This document shows positions 17,570-26,933 of a stretch of DNA of 64,000 nucleotides, in pieces. This stretch comes from Martelella sp. NC20 (lineage in GTDB: Bacteria; Pseudomonadota; Alphaproteobacteria; Rhizobiales; Rhizobiaceae): NCBI RefSeq assembly GCF_013459645.1, contig NZ_CP054861.1:2282001-2346000 (forward strand). The letters run 5' to 3'. Position 1 is the stretch's first letter. The number at the start of each line of letters is the position of its first letter. The notes under the pieces were generated by a model. It was not told where the DNA came from. It made no database searches and saw only the letters and a program-made list of their open reading frames with translations. The position numbers and the translations under genes are program-made.

Positions 17570-18841
17570 TCAGTGGGGTTGGGCAAGCGACAGGGATAGA
17601 GCGGGAACATAGGTGATCACGAGGAGGGCGATGACGAGGACCACGACGAAGGGGGCGACGCCTCGGTAGAGCGTGTGAGCGGGCAGGCCGGTCACCTGCT
17701 GCGCCACGAAGATGTTCAGGCCGAAGGGCGGCGTGAACATGCCGATGGCGAGATTGACGGTCATGATGATCCCGAAATGGATAGGGTCGATGCCGAGCGA
17801 TATCGCAATCGGCGCCAGAAGCGGCGCCAGGACGAGGATCGCGGAGGTCGGATCGAGGAAAGCGCCGATGGCCAGGAGCAGCAGGTTCACGGCCAGCAGG
17901 AAGGTGACGGCGGAAAGCTGCATGTCGTTTATCCAGGCAATGATCGCCTGCGGTACGCCCTGTGTCGTCAAGATCCAGGTGATGACGCTTGCCGCGGCGA
18001 CAAGGATCAGGATCTGGCCCGAAAGCATCGCCGCGCTGCCCGCAGCGTTGATGACATCGCGCAGCGTCATGGAGCGGTAGACGAAGAGGCCGATCACGAT
18101 GGCATAGAAACAGGCAAAGCCGCCCGCCTCGGAAGGGGAAAACACGCCAAGATAAATGCCGCCGAGCACGAAAACCGGCATCAGGATCGCCCAGAACGCA
18201 TCCTTGGTTGCCTTGGCGGCGGTCCTGAAGGAGAACGAGGTTTCTGAAGGGATGTCGCGACGGACGGCATCCACAATCACGAACAGCGACAGAAGCGCTG
18301 CAATCAGGATGGCCGGCAGGATCCCGGCGATGAAGAGCCGGGGAATGGATTGCTCGGCGGCCATGCCGTAGAGGATCATGGCGATGCTGGGCGGGATCAC
18401 GATGTCAATTGCGCCGGAGGAGGCCAGAAGGCCACCCGCGCGGTGCTGGCCGTAGCCTGCGGCAATAAGCTTGGGATAAAGCGTTTTGCCGAGCGCCGCG
18501 ACGGCGGCGACCGAGGACCCCGAGATCGCGCCGAGAGCGGTGGATGCCGCGACGGTGGAAACGCCGAGGCTGCCCGGAACCCGTCCCACCATTGCCATGG
18601 CCCAGGCGATCAGCCTGTTGGCGATGCCGCTGGAACTCATGAGCTGTCCGGCAAAGACGAAGAACGGGATTGCCAGAAGGGCGAAATTGTCCAGCCCGCC
18701 AAACATGACCTGCTGAAGCGCCACGGGCGGTATCTTCAGAAAGAACAGCATGGCGACGGCGACCACCGTCAGGAAGACGAGGAAGATCGGCGTGCCGATG
18801 GCGACAAGCAGAACGGGCAGGACGATATAGGCGAAGATCAT
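17570..18841 (-). CDS. dctM: TRAP transporter large permease (DctM)
   Basis: A 423-residue polytopic protein with about 12 hydrophobic segments. Typical DctM motifs include PFFVFAGQLMSSSGIA, GSSVAAVAALGKTLYP and GMFTPPFGLNIFVAQ. The frame is open to 19459 but those upstream codons lie within dctQ; the ATG at 18841 (MIFAYIVLPVLLVAIGTPIF) overlaps the dctQ stop (ATGA). Carries substrate with sodium in concert with DctP and DctQ. Confidence 0.92.
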   Translation of the reverse strand: MIFAYIVLPVLLVAIGTPIFLVFLTVVAVAMLFFLKIPPVALQQVMFGGLDNFALLAIPFFVFAGQLMSSSGIANRLIAWAMAMVGRVPGSLGVSTVAASTALGAISGSSVAAVAALGKTLYPKLIAAGYGQHRAGGLLASSGAIDIVIPPSIAMILYGMAAEQSIPRLFIAGILPAILIAALLSLFVIVDAVRRDIPSETSFSFRTAAKATKDAFWAILMPVFVLGGIYLGVFSPSEAGGFACFYAIVIGLFVYRSMTLRDVINAAGSAAMLSGQILILVAAASVITWILTTQGVPQAIIAWINDMQLSAVTFLLAVNLLLLAIGAFLDPTSAILVLAPLLAPIAISLGIDPIHFGIIMTVNLAIGMFTPPFGLNIFVAQQVTGLPAHTLYRGVAPFVVVLVIALLVITYVPALSLSLAQPH

Positions 18842-19371
18842 GGGCGGATCTCCGAAGCCGGGGCCTTTCGCAACAGGGCGATGACGTCGAAGACGAGCTT
18901 GATGGCGCCGGCAACGGTCAATCCGGCGAAGCCGAAGAGCAGGGCTGCATGCGGTATCGTCATGGGAATGCCAAGCCCCATGCTGGTCACGCCGATCCGG
19001 TTGATCTTGGCGATAAAAAGCCAGGATGCATGGGTTGCGAAAGCGCAGGCGAAGATGGCCGCGAGATCGTGAAGGATATACCAGAAATGCCGGGCGCGCT
19101 TCGAGGAGTAGAGCGGCAGCAGGTCCACGCTGATATGGGTGCGGGTGAAGAATGACAGGACCGCGGCAATCATCGTGATCCAGATGATCAGGTAGATCAT
19201 CAACTCGTCGGCGCCGACGGGGGAGATGCCGAAAAGATAGCGGCTGCCGGCGTTGAGCACATTGATGGCGACCACCACAAGCAGCACAATGCCGAGGCCG
19301 GTGTAGAGCGCGCGCGTGACGATGTTGCCCGCGCTTGCCGGTTTCGAGGCGGTTTTGTCTTCCTCGCTCAT
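18838..19371 (-). CDS. dctQ: TRAP transporter small permease (DctQ)
   Basis: A 177-residue protein with four hydrophobic segments. The motif GADELMIYLIIWITMIAAVL (family GxxELxxxLxxWxxxLGA) and the following TRTHISVDLL are DctQ hallmarks. Its start overlaps the FHMPC dehydrogenase stop by four bases, so translation of the transporter is coupled to a B6 catabolic enzyme. Confidence 0.9.
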   Translation of the reverse strand: MSEEDKTASKPASAGNIVTRALYTGLGIVLLVVVAINVLNAGSRYLFGISPVGADELMIYLIIWITMIAAVLSFFTRTHISVDLLPLYSSKRARHFWYILHDLAAIFACAFATHASWLFIAKINRIGVTSMGLGIPMTIPHAALLFGFAGLTVAGAIKLVFDVIALLRKAPASEIRP

Positions 19372-20288
19372 GCGCGGTCCTCCAGGATGCGGCGGATCGC
19401 GACCAGCTTTTCCGCGCGACGTTTCTGGAGTTCGGCGATCTTCTCGGGCGTGTAGTCATAGACGCCGCTGCCCGATTTCAGGCCCAGCGTGCCTGCGGCA
19501 ATCTTCTTGCTGATCAGTTCCGGCACGTCCTTGCGGTCGGCCAGATCGGCGTTGAGGAAGCTCGAAACGGACTGGTAGATGTCGAGCCCGGCCATATCCA
19601 GCAGCGCCATGGGGCCGATCACCGCAAGCTTGTAGCCGATCCCCCAGGAAACGCAGGTGTCGATATCCTCGGGATCGACCACGCCCTGTTCGACAAGGTC
19701 GATCACCTCCCGCAAAAGCGCATAGAGGACGCGGTTTTCGACAAAGCCCGGCACATCCTTCTTGACGGTCACGGGCAGGAGGCCCAGCGAGCGGATCAGA
19801 TCCTTGATCGCCTCGCTCGTCTCGGGCGCGGTATGGGCGCCCGCGATCACCTCGATCATCGGAATGATGTGCGGCGGGTTCGACCAGTGCATGCCGACCA
19901 TGCGGGCGGGATTGGAGATGTGCTCCTGAAGGCTGGTGATCGGAATGCCCGACGTGTCGGAGGCAACGATGACGTCAGGACCGATAAGGGCGTCGATCTG
20001 GCGATAGACGCTGGCCTTGATTTCGGGCTTTTCGGGAACGTTCTCGATCACCAGATCGGCGTCGGCGACCGCTTCGGCAAGGTTACTCGTCAGCTTGACG
20101 GGGTTGTCCGCCGTGGCCGTGATGCCGAGCGTATCGAGGACGGCGTTGGCGGTTGCGATCATGGCGGAGGCGCGTTCGAGGGCCGCCGGCGCGATGTCGT
20201 ACGCAGTGACCTCGACGCCGCCGCGCGCCAGCCGCGCCGCCATGCCCGGCCCCATGGTTCCCAACCCGATGATTGCAATTTTTTTCAT
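19368..20288 (-). CDS. 5-formyl-3-hydroxy-2-methylpyridine-4-carboxylate (FHMPC) 5-dehydrogenase
   Basis: A 306-residue NAD enzyme of the 3-hydroxyacyl-CoA dehydrogenase family, oxidising FHMPC to the 4,5-dicarboxylate (HMPDC). Rossmann motif IGLGTMGPGMAARLARGG (residues 6-23), IENVPEKPEIKASVYRQID (as IENVPE and KASVYR), GMHWSNPPHIIPMIEVIAG with the catalytic His, and CVSWGIGYKLAVIGPMALLD closely match my recollection of the M. loti enzyme (about 300 residues). A true fatty-acid enzyme would carry GTHFFNPP rather than GMHWSNPP. It lies between the TAXI permease (25-base gap) and dctQ (overlap). Confidence 0.88.
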   Translation of the reverse strand: MKKIAIIGLGTMGPGMAARLARGGVEVTAYDIAPAALERASAMIATANAVLDTLGITATADNPVKLTSNLAEAVADADLVIENVPEKPEIKASVYRQIDALIGPDVIVASDTSGIPITSLQEHISNPARMVGMHWSNPPHIIPMIEVIAGAHTAPETSEAIKDLIRSLGLLPVTVKKDVPGFVENRVLYALLREVIDLVEQGVVDPEDIDTCVSWGIGYKLAVIGPMALLDMAGLDIYQSVSSFLNADLADRKDVPELISKKIAAGTLGLKSGSGVYDYTPEKIAELQKRRAEKLVAIRRILEDRA

Positions 20289-20313
20289 GGTTTTCTCTTT
20301 CCTGGTTGAGTGG

Positions 20314-22257
20314 TCAGGACCGGAAGCGCCGGTCCTGTTGTCTGGTGTCGGAAGCGGTCCGGCGAGAGGGGGATTTTGCGAGGAGCGCGATCAGCACAAC
20401 GGCTGCGACGACGTTGACAATGGCGACCATATGGCCGAGCGCAGGCGGCAGCATCAGGCAGAGGCCGGCAAGAACGTAGACAACCCGCATCGGCGGCGAC
20501 AGCAGGCCGCGGGCATAGCCGGCTACCCCCATGGACACCGCCGCGATGCCGCCGAAGGCGGTGATGGCGGCAAGCGTCGCGCCATACCATGTGCCGCCGA
20601 GCAGAAGCTCCGGGGAAAAGGCGAACAGGAACGGCACGAGATAGGCGACCCAGGCAAGTTTCAGGGCTTCGAAACTGGTGCGCCACATATTGGCTCCGCC
20701 TATCCTGGCCGCGGTGATCGAGGCCAGCGCCACCGGCGGCGTCAGCATCGACATCATGCCGAAATAAAGGATGAACAGATGCGCCTGCATCGGTTCGAGG
20801 CCGGTGTCCTGAAGGGCCGGGGCGAGGATCGTCGCAAGCACGACATAGACGGCGACCGTGGGCATGCCCATGCCGAAAAGGATCGCGATCAGGGCGACGA
20901 GGACGAGGAGCACGATCTTGTGCCCGCCGCTGAGCGCAATGGCCTGACCGGCAATGGAGAAGCCGAGACCGGTGAGGCTGATCAGGCCGATGATGAGGCC
21001 CGCAGCCGCGGTGATGAGCAGAAGCGGGGCGACCGAAATGCCGGTATCGACCACAACGCGCAGCAGGATGCCGGGCGTGAGGCGCACGCCGCGATAGGGG
21101 CGGACGATGCTCACGAGAACCAGCGCGACGATGGCCGCAATGGCCGCCATCTGCGGCCGCGTCTGAAGGTTGAAGAGAACGAGAAACATGACGAGAAAGG
21201 GCAGCGCGAAATGTCCGCCTTCGCGAAACGCCGCACGGAACGTCATGCGCTCGCCCTTGTCGATCTCGCGCACATCCGCGCGGGCCGCCAGGCGATCGAC
21301 CTGCAGAAAGATCGCGCCGAAATAAAGGGCTGCGGGAAGGGCGGCGGCGATGATGACCTCTTTATAGGGCACCTGGATGTAATCGGCCATGACGAAGGCC
21401 GCAGCCCCCATGACCGGCGGCAGGAGCTGGCCGCCGGTGGAGGCGGCGGCCTCGACGGCGGAGGCGGTCGAGGCGCTGAGACCGGCCCGTTTCATCAGCG
21501 GGATCGTCATGATCCCGGTTGAGACGACATTGGACACGGCATTGCCGGTGATCGTGCCGAAAAGCGCGGAGGTTCCGACGGCGGCCTTGGCGCTGCCGCC
21601 ACGGAAACGGCCAAAGATCGCGAAGCTGACGCGGGTCAGGAAATCGCTGCCGCCGGAATGGCGCAGCAGTTCGCCGAAGAGAACAAAGGGAATGACGATT
21701 TCGACGGCGACGCGAACCGGCGTGCCCAAAAGCGCGTTTGGATCGGTGAGCATGTAGATCGCCCAGCGATTGACCGGGGTTTCGGGAATGCCGAGCGGAC
21801 CGCCGAAAATGGCGAGCAAGGAAAACAGGGCGACGATCAGGACGATGGGCAGGCCGACATTGCGCCAGACGAGGACGGCAAGCCCGGCGATGACGGCATA
21901 GGCGCTCAGCGTCAGCCAGAGCGGGCGCATCACGGCGAGGATTGTCAGCTGGGGATAGCGCCAGGCAATGGTGAGCATGATCGCCAGCAGGATGCAGCCG
22001 GCGAGATAGCCCGCAAGGCGGAGCGGGCCGCGCGCCCGGTCGCCCAGCAAAAAGGCCGTCACAGCGAGCGACAGCCCCACGGCGCAGGCCAGAGGCTGCT
22101 CGTTGAACAGCGGGATCCTGACCAGCGTGTGGAGGTTGAGGATCCACGCCAGCGAGATGGCGACCAGCAGGAAGCCAGCCGCCCTCGCCCCGACATTTGC
22201 TGGCGGGGCGGCGTTGACCGCGACAGGCGGTGAGGATGTATCGGGTTGGGTGGTCAT
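20314..22257 (-). CDS. TAXI-type TRAP transporter fused permease (DctQM fusion, 4TM/12TM)
   Basis: A 647-residue fused TRAP permease with a DctQ-like N-terminal part (to about residue 180) and a DctM-like part with KAAVGTSALFGTITGNAVSN, STGGQLLPPVMGAAAFVMAD and GMGMPTVAVYVVLATILAPA motifs. These are standard for TAXI-associated fused permeases. Operon mate of the TAXI binding protein (27-base gap) and embedded among B6 enzymes, so it probably imports a pathway substrate or intermediate. Confidence 0.92.
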   Translation of the reverse strand: MTTQPDTSSPPVAVNAAPPANVGARAAGFLLVAISLAWILNLHTLVRIPLFNEQPLACAVGLSLAVTAFLLGDRARGPLRLAGYLAGCILLAIMLTIAWRYPQLTILAVMRPLWLTLSAYAVIAGLAVLVWRNVGLPIVLIVALFSLLAIFGGPLGIPETPVNRWAIYMLTDPNALLGTPVRVAVEIVIPFVLFGELLRHSGGSDFLTRVSFAIFGRFRGGSAKAAVGTSALFGTITGNAVSNVVSTGIMTIPLMKRAGLSASTASAVEAAASTGGQLLPPVMGAAAFVMADYIQVPYKEVIIAAALPAALYFGAIFLQVDRLAARADVREIDKGERMTFRAAFREGGHFALPFLVMFLVLFNLQTRPQMAAIAAIVALVLVSIVRPYRGVRLTPGILLRVVVDTGISVAPLLLITAAAGLIIGLISLTGLGFSIAGQAIALSGGHKIVLLVLVALIAILFGMGMPTVAVYVVLATILAPALQDTGLEPMQAHLFILYFGMMSMLTPPVALASITAARIGGANMWRTSFEALKLAWVAYLVPFLFAFSPELLLGGTWYGATLAAITAFGGIAAVSMGVAGYARGLLSPPMRVVYVLAGLCLMLPPALGHMVAIVNVVAAVVLIALLAKSPSRRTASDTRQQDRRFRS

Positions 22258-22284
22258 GATGTCAGCCCAGCTACTGGAACCTGA

Positions 22285-23229
22285 TCATTCCGTTTCCGAT
22301 ACCTGCGCCCCGTCGTGATAGGGCAATTTTGTATAGACCCGCGACACGCTGGCTTGCGACATTGCGCCGAGGATCGGGTTGGAGGCGGCGATTGCCGCTG
22401 TGTCGGTCTTGATCATCGTCGCGATCTTGGAGACCACCTCGGGATCGAGGTCCTTGCGGGCGACGAGGACATAATCATAGGCCATCGTCTTGAATGGGCC
22501 CGGCGCGCCGACGACGCCCGCATCCGCGGCGACATCGTAGATGTAGGCTTCCGGTGCTACGGCATTCATGCGTTCGACCGCTTCGGGGCTATCGTCGAAG
22601 GGCAGCCAGGCGATGCCGCCGAGCGCCGAATCCGCTTCGACCACCGCGCCCGCGCGCAAGGCGAAAAGCGTGGCGTCGACATCGCCGTTCACCAGCGCCT
22701 GAACGCCCGTGCGCACGCTCGATACCGGAACGGTGGTGACATCGTCGGGAGTGAGGCCGCCATTGGCCAGCGCGCCTTCGAAATAGGGCAGCAGGCTTGC
22801 CTGTGCGGGAACGCCCCAGGCCATGCGCTTGCCCTTGAGATCGGAAATGCTCTCAATCCCGGAATCAGCGCGGACCATCAACCCCACCGGGCTTGGAAGC
22901 AGTGCGGCGACCAGCGCGATATTGTCTTGCGCCATCCCCTTGAACGGGCCGTTTCCCCGAATGGCATCTCCCGCGTCAGGCGTGACAAGCGCCGCGATAT
23001 CGAGTTCCCCGGCATTGATGAGGGGCACAAAAGCGGTCGCGCCGCCGAAGGACTGTACCGTCACGTTCAGATCGGTGTTCGCGCCGATCACCTGCGCCAG
23101 GGCGGCGTTCACGCCATAGTTCTGGGAACCCTGCTGGCCGGAGCCGAAGCGCAGATCCTGGGCAAGAGCGGCAGAGCTGATAGAACCTGCCACGAGCAGC
23201 ACGCTGGCTGCGAAAATCCTGAATTTCAT
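22285..23229 (-). CDS. TAXI-family TRAP solute-binding protein
   Basis: A 314-residue exported receptor (signal peptide to about SSAALAQD). The TAXI features are LRFGSGQQGSQNYGVNAALA near the mature N-terminus, SFGGATAFVPLINAGELDIA and DLKGKRMAWGVPAQASLLPY. Located between 4-pyridoxate dehydrogenase and its permease. TAXI receptors bind mostly carboxylates such as glutamate or alpha-ketoglutarate, so 4-pyridoxate fits as a hypothesis. Confidence 0.88.
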   Translation of the reverse strand: MKFRIFAASVLLVAGSISSAALAQDLRFGSGQQGSQNYGVNAALAQVIGANTDLNVTVQSFGGATAFVPLINAGELDIAALVTPDAGDAIRGNGPFKGMAQDNIALVAALLPSPVGLMVRADSGIESISDLKGKRMAWGVPAQASLLPYFEGALANGGLTPDDVTTVPVSSVRTGVQALVNGDVDATLFALRAGAVVEADSALGGIAWLPFDDSPEAVERMNAVAPEAYIYDVAADAGVVGAPGPFKTMAYDYVLVARKDLDPEVVSKIATMIKTDTAAIAASNPILGAMSQASVSRVYTKLPYHDGAQVSETE

Positions 23230-23303
23230 TTTTGTTCTCCTCTGTGAGTTTTGACCAGACCGGCGTTTTCGCTTCTTGTCCTTGGGTCGTGATGTTTAGC
23301 GGA

Positions 23304-24917
23304 TCATGTTTGACGGGCCTTGATGAGGTCTGCCGCTTTCTCGGCGATCATGATGACGGCGGCATTGATATTGCCGCAGGGCAGATCGGGCATCACCGAG
23401 GCGTCGACGACGCGAAGTCCGGTAATGCCGCGAACCTTGAGTTCGGGGTCGACGACGGAAGCCTCGTCCGCGCCCATGCGGCAGGTGCCCGCCGGGTGGT
23501 GCACGGTGATCGAGGTATTGCGGATATGCTCATCGATCTCCTCGTCGCTCTGGCATTTGGCGCCGGGGAAAAACTCGGTTTCGATATAGTCGGCCATCGC
23601 AGGCTGAGCGGCGAGCGTGCGCCCGACGCGGAAGCCTGCGCGCAGCGATTTCCAGTCGTTCTCGGCGGCAAGGAAGTTCTGGTGAATGAGCGGCGCGGCG
23701 AAGGGATCGGCGGATCCGAGCTTGACCTCGCCCCGGCTTTCGGGCTGCACCGCGACGATGCGGGTGGCGAAGCCATCGCGAAAGGGTTGCTTGAACGGTT
23801 TGAACCATGGCCATGCCGCCAGTGGTGCTGCGGTGAACAGAAGCTGGATGTCGGGGAGCGGCCGGCTTTCATCGCTCCTGAGGAAAGCCACGACGCCGCC
23901 GGGCACGTCGCCGGAAAATCCCTTGCCCGTCAGGTAGGTCCTGGCGAAATCGAGCGCGATCCTGTCGGCGCGCATCTTGTGCAGGAAGGGGCCGGGCGTC
24001 TTGCGGTGATGCATGATCAGCACCGAGACATGATCCTGAAGGTTCTTGCCGACGGCGGGAAGATTGACCCTGGTCTCAATCCCCTGCGCCTGCAGCTCGT
24101 CGCCCGCGCCGAGGCCCGAGAGCATCATGAGTTGCGGCGTGTTGATGACGCCGCCCGAAAGCAGCACCTCGCGGTTTGCGGTGACGCGGCGCTCGCTGCC
24201 CTTGTGGTCGAAGACGAGACCGGTGGCGCGACTGCCCTCGAAGGTAAGGTTTTTGGCCATGGCATCGGTCAGAACGGTGAGGTTCGGCCGCTTCATCGCC
24301 GGCCGCAGATAGGCGTTGGCGGTCGAGGCGCGCCGGCCGTTGCCGATAGTCATCTGCAGACGGCTGAAACCTTCCTGGGTTTCGCCATTGTAATCCTCGG
24401 TCTGGGGATAGCCCGCCTCGCGGCTGGCTTCGGCCACCGCATCCGTCAGCGGGTCCTGGTAGCGGCAGCGCTGGGTCGAGACCGGGCCGGTCCCGCCGCG
24501 AAAAGCCGTTTCGCCGCCTTCCCAGCGTTCGGTTTTCTTGAAATAGGGCAGGGTTTTTTCATAGGACCATTCGGTAAGCCCGCTTGCCGCCCAGCGATCG
24601 TAATCGCCACGATTGCCGCGGACATAGGCCATGGCATTGGTGGAGGAGGAGCCGCCGATCACCTTGCCGCGGGCGCATTCCACGGCGCGGCCGCCGACAT
24701 TTTCCTCCGGCTCGCAGAAATACATCCAGTCATGGCGCCGTTCGGTCAGGATCTTGCCCCAGCCCAGCGGAATATGGATCATCGGATCGCGATCCCAGCC
24801 GCCGGCTTCGAGCAGAAGCACGCTTACCGAAGGGTCTTCGCTCAGGCGGTTGGCCAGCACGCAGCCCGCGGAGCCGGCTCCGACGATGACGTAGTCATAG
24901 GTTTCAGCGTGCGACAT
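23304..24917 (-). CDS. 4-pyridoxate dehydrogenase (GMC oxidoreductase)
   Basis: A 537-residue FAD enzyme of the GMC family, assigned to oxidation of 4-pyridoxate to FHMPC. FAD motif [39 protein letters not shown], and the C-terminal [13 protein letters not shown] with the active-site His and [18 protein letters not shown] are clear. The start at 24917 ([10 protein letters not shown]) follows AAGGAAG; the longer frame to 25127 runs into the decarboxylase gene. Choline-dehydrogenase-like by family; the specific call rests on its place between HMPDC decarboxylase and FHMPC dehydrogenase, as in M. loti, while the other GMC gene here is the pyridoxine oxidase. Confidence 0.82.
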   Translation of the reverse strand: MSHAETYDYVIVGAGSAGCVLANRLSEDPSVSVLLLEAGGWDRDPMIHIPLGWGKILTERRHDWMYFCEPEENVGGRAVECARGKVIGGSSSTNAMAYVRGNRGDYDRWAASGLTEWSYEKTLPYFKKTERWEGGETAFRGGTGPVSTQRCRYQDPLTDAVAEASREAGYPQTEDYNGETQEGFSRLQMTIGNGRRASTANAYLRPAMKRPNLTVLTDAMAKNLTFEGSRATGLVFDHKGSERRVTANREVLLSGGVINTPQLMMLSGLGAGDELQAQGIETRVNLPAVGKNLQDHVSVLIMHHRKTPGPFLHKMRADRIALDFARTYLTGKGFSGDVPGGVVAFLRSDESRPLPDIQLLFTAAPLAAWPWFKPFKQPFRDGFATRIVAVQPESRGEVKLGSADPFAAPLIHQNFLAAENDWKSLRAGFRVGRTLAAQPAMADYIETEFFPGAKCQSDEEIDEHIRNTSITVHHPAGTCRMGADEASVVDPELKVRGITGLRVVDASVMPDLPCGNINAAVIMIAEKAADLIKARQT

Positions 24918-25026
24918 GGCGTTCTTCCTTGCAATCGGTGCGACCGGCCCGATCCGTTCTACGCGTGTTGGACAGCAGGAGGCGCAGGAGCTTTGAGCCC
25001 GTGACTGCGCCTTCCGCCAGAGTGTC

Positions 25027-25761
25027 TCAGGCGAGGTCTTCGGCCAGCCCGAGGTGGCGGACAGCAGCGGACCAGTGGTCCCAGCCGCGATTGATCTGTG
25101 CGCCGACGAGGTTGCCTGCGGCCTCAAGCTCGCCCTCCGTCATGTACTTGATATTCCCGATCTGAAGGCCGAGCGTATAGGCCTTGGCTTCCTGCTCCAT
25201 ATAGAAGGCGCGGAAGGTGGTTTGCCGGATCGAGCTGCCGACGTTCACGACGCCATGGCGGGCCATGATGACGGCAGGCGACTGGCCGAGGCTTTCTGCG
25301 ATTTCGGCGCAGACGTCTGGACTGCCGCCGAACAGGTCGGTGGAATCGCCCTGTTTTTCGCGAATCTCATAGACCGGCACGGATTCTCCGAGGAATGCGC
25401 CCATATGGGTGACCGGACGCAGCGGCGTGTCGATGAAGCAGAAGGGCAGAACGGCAGGCGAATGCGTGTGAAGAACGCACATCACATCCGGCCGGGCCTT
25501 GTAGATCTCGCTGTGAATATAGCGCTCCAGATAGGAGGGGCGGTTGTCCGTCGTCTCGCCATCGAGCGTCAGGGTCTGGATGTCGGAGGTCGTGATCGTA
25601 TTGGGCGCCAGCTTTTGCGGCAGCAGGAACTGGTTGGGGTTTTCCGGGTCGCGGGCGCTGATATGACCAAAGACATCCATGATGCCCTCGTTCACCAGAA
25701 TCCGGGTGGCCATCACCAGTTCCTGGATCGCGGTTTCACGCGCTGTTGCTGTATCAGACAT
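25027..25761 (-). CDS. 3-hydroxy-2-methylpyridine-4,5-dicarboxylate 4-decarboxylase (class II aldolase fold)
   Basis: A 244-residue protein of the class II aldolase/adducin family, assigned to decarboxylation of HMPDC to 3-hydroxy-2-methylpyridine-5-carboxylate (MHPC). Visible features are [17 protein letters not shown], the metal-binding [11 protein letters not shown] (HxH) and [20 protein letters not shown] with a further His ligand. Length is close to the characterised enzyme (about 234). Fold alone would allow a ribulose-phosphate aldolase, but operon position makes the decarboxylase by far the better call. Confidence 0.82.
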   Translation of the reverse strand: MSDTATARETAIQELVMATRILVNEGIMDVFGHISARDPENPNQFLLPQKLAPNTITTSDIQTLTLDGETTDNRPSYLERYIHSEIYKARPDVMCVLHTHSPAVLPFCFIDTPLRPVTHMGAFLGESVPVYEIREKQGDSTDLFGGSPDVCAEIAESLGQSPAVIMARHGVVNVGSSIRQTTFRAFYMEQEAKAYTLGLQIGNIKYMTEGELEAAGNLVGAQINRGWDHWSAAVRHLGLAEDLA

Positions 25762-25827
25762 TGTTCAGGTCTCCTGTGGATGAGCGGTCACGGCGTGACC
25801 CTGGTATCACGCCGGTAAAAACATCGT

Positions 25828-26283
25828 TTAGTTGGAGTAGAGACCGACGATCCGGTTCTGCTCGATGATATTGTCCGCATAGGCGTCGAGAAACTGCTCG
25901 CGCGTGGGCGTGCCCTCGACATTCGTGTCCAGCGCGTAGACCCAGAAGTAATAGTGATGGTCGCCATGGCCGGCAGGCGGCTGCGGTCCATAATACTGCA
26001 TGTCTCCGGCGCCGTTGGGGCCAACGCGGAATTTCTCCTGCGCATCCGAAAGATCGGTGGTCTTGGGATCGATGGCATAGATCGTCCAGTGGGTGAAACC
26101 ATGCGCCAGAGGGGCGTCCGGATCATGGCAGATCACGGCCAGTTCCTTCGTGCCTTCCGGCACGCCGCTGACCGTCAGTTGCGGCAGCACATTGCCCTTG
26201 TCGCCTGCGTGTTTGTCGGCGAGGCGCGTAAGCGGGGCGAAATCGGAAGAGGTGATCTTCAGGTCTTTGATGTTCAGAGGCAT
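25828..26283 (-). CDS. YbhB/YbcL (PEBP, Raf-kinase-inhibitor-like) family protein
   Basis: A 151-residue PEBP-fold protein. Conserved LAVICHDPDAPLAHGFTHWT (the DPDAP anion-pocket motif) and YYGPQPPAGHGDHHYYFWVY (GPxPPxGxxHHY) are present; no signal peptide. It lies between the HMPDC decarboxylase and AA_synth genes with short gaps, inside the B6 operon. PEBP proteins bind small anions or phosphates; no enzymatic function is established. A chaperone or binder of an anionic pathway intermediate is speculative. Confidence 0.88.
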   Translation of the reverse strand: MPLNIKDLKITSSDFAPLTRLADKHAGDKGNVLPQLTVSGVPEGTKELAVICHDPDAPLAHGFTHWTIYAIDPKTTDLSDAQEKFRVGPNGAGDMQYYGPQPPAGHGDHHYYFWVYALDTNVEGTPTREQFLDAYADNIIEQNRIVGLYSN

Positions 26284-26309
26284 TTGGTTTCCTTGAATAT
26301 TCGTTTGCG

Positions 26310-26900
26310 TCAGGCCGTGGCCTTTAGGTCGGCAACGGTTTTTCCACCCACGCGCTGATGCACGCGACCGCCTGTCGCCACGGCAACACAGATCAGGATT
26401 TCGTCAGGACGCGGGCCGTCCGGCGCGACGAAGGTGAAGGCGTCATAATGGGAGCGTATATAGAGCTCGTCCTTGTGGGCCAGCGGAATATCGATGGCGG
26501 TGCCTGCCGAGGCAACCTTGCTGGCGGAAGATATCCATGCGTCTCCGCCGCCGATGGCTTCGCGCAGCGGGTCGCCAAAAACGGTGGTGACACAGGCCAC
26601 GACATGCTCCTGCTCGCCGGCGACGCCCGCGATGCCGCCCTTGCCATAGCTCTCGACCGGCCGGCCGCCAAGCAGGGCGACCGCACGTTCGCCAAGCGCA
26701 TAGCCGATGGCGGCCGAGGGAGCGGTCAGCGCCGAAAGGTCTGCCACGAACCTGCCCGCATAGGGGTTTTTGATGATGACGGCTGCTGCGGCCTTGATCA
26801 GAGGGGCCGTAGCACCGCCGCCATCATGCAGCACTTCCTGGGTCGCACCGTACCAGCCGCGGACCTGATAGTCCTTTTCGACCTGGCTAGAGTAATTCAT
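26310..26900 (-). CDS. AA_synth (DUF1185) family protein of unknown function
   Basis: A 196-residue protein recognised as the 'amino acid synthesis' family (PF06684 from memory) by GGRPVESYGKGGIAGVAGEQ, FGDPLREAIGGGDAWISSAS and IDIPLAHKDELYIRSHYDAF. The family name is not backed by a known reaction. It sits directly after MHPC oxygenase (33-base gap) in the B6 operon. Members often cluster with amide or ring hydrolases, so a role in handling the acyclic amide product (for instance isomerisation or a side-product hydrolase) could be tested. Confidence 0.82.
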   Translation of the reverse strand: MNYSSQVEKDYQVRGWYGATQEVLHDGGGATAPLIKAAAAVIIKNPYAGRFVADLSALTAPSAAIGYALGERAVALLGGRPVESYGKGGIAGVAGEQEHVVACVTTVFGDPLREAIGGGDAWISSASKVASAGTAIDIPLAHKDELYIRSHYDAFTFVAPDGPRPDEILICVAVATGGRVHQRVGGKTVADLKATA

Positions 26901-26933
26901 GAATGTCTCCTGTAGAGATGATAGGGGTATTGC

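Noticed and set aside
23232..25004. 590-codon open frame on the plus strand
   Set aside because: Lies antisense to 4-pyridoxate dehydrogenase, shows no motif and no ribosome-binding site.
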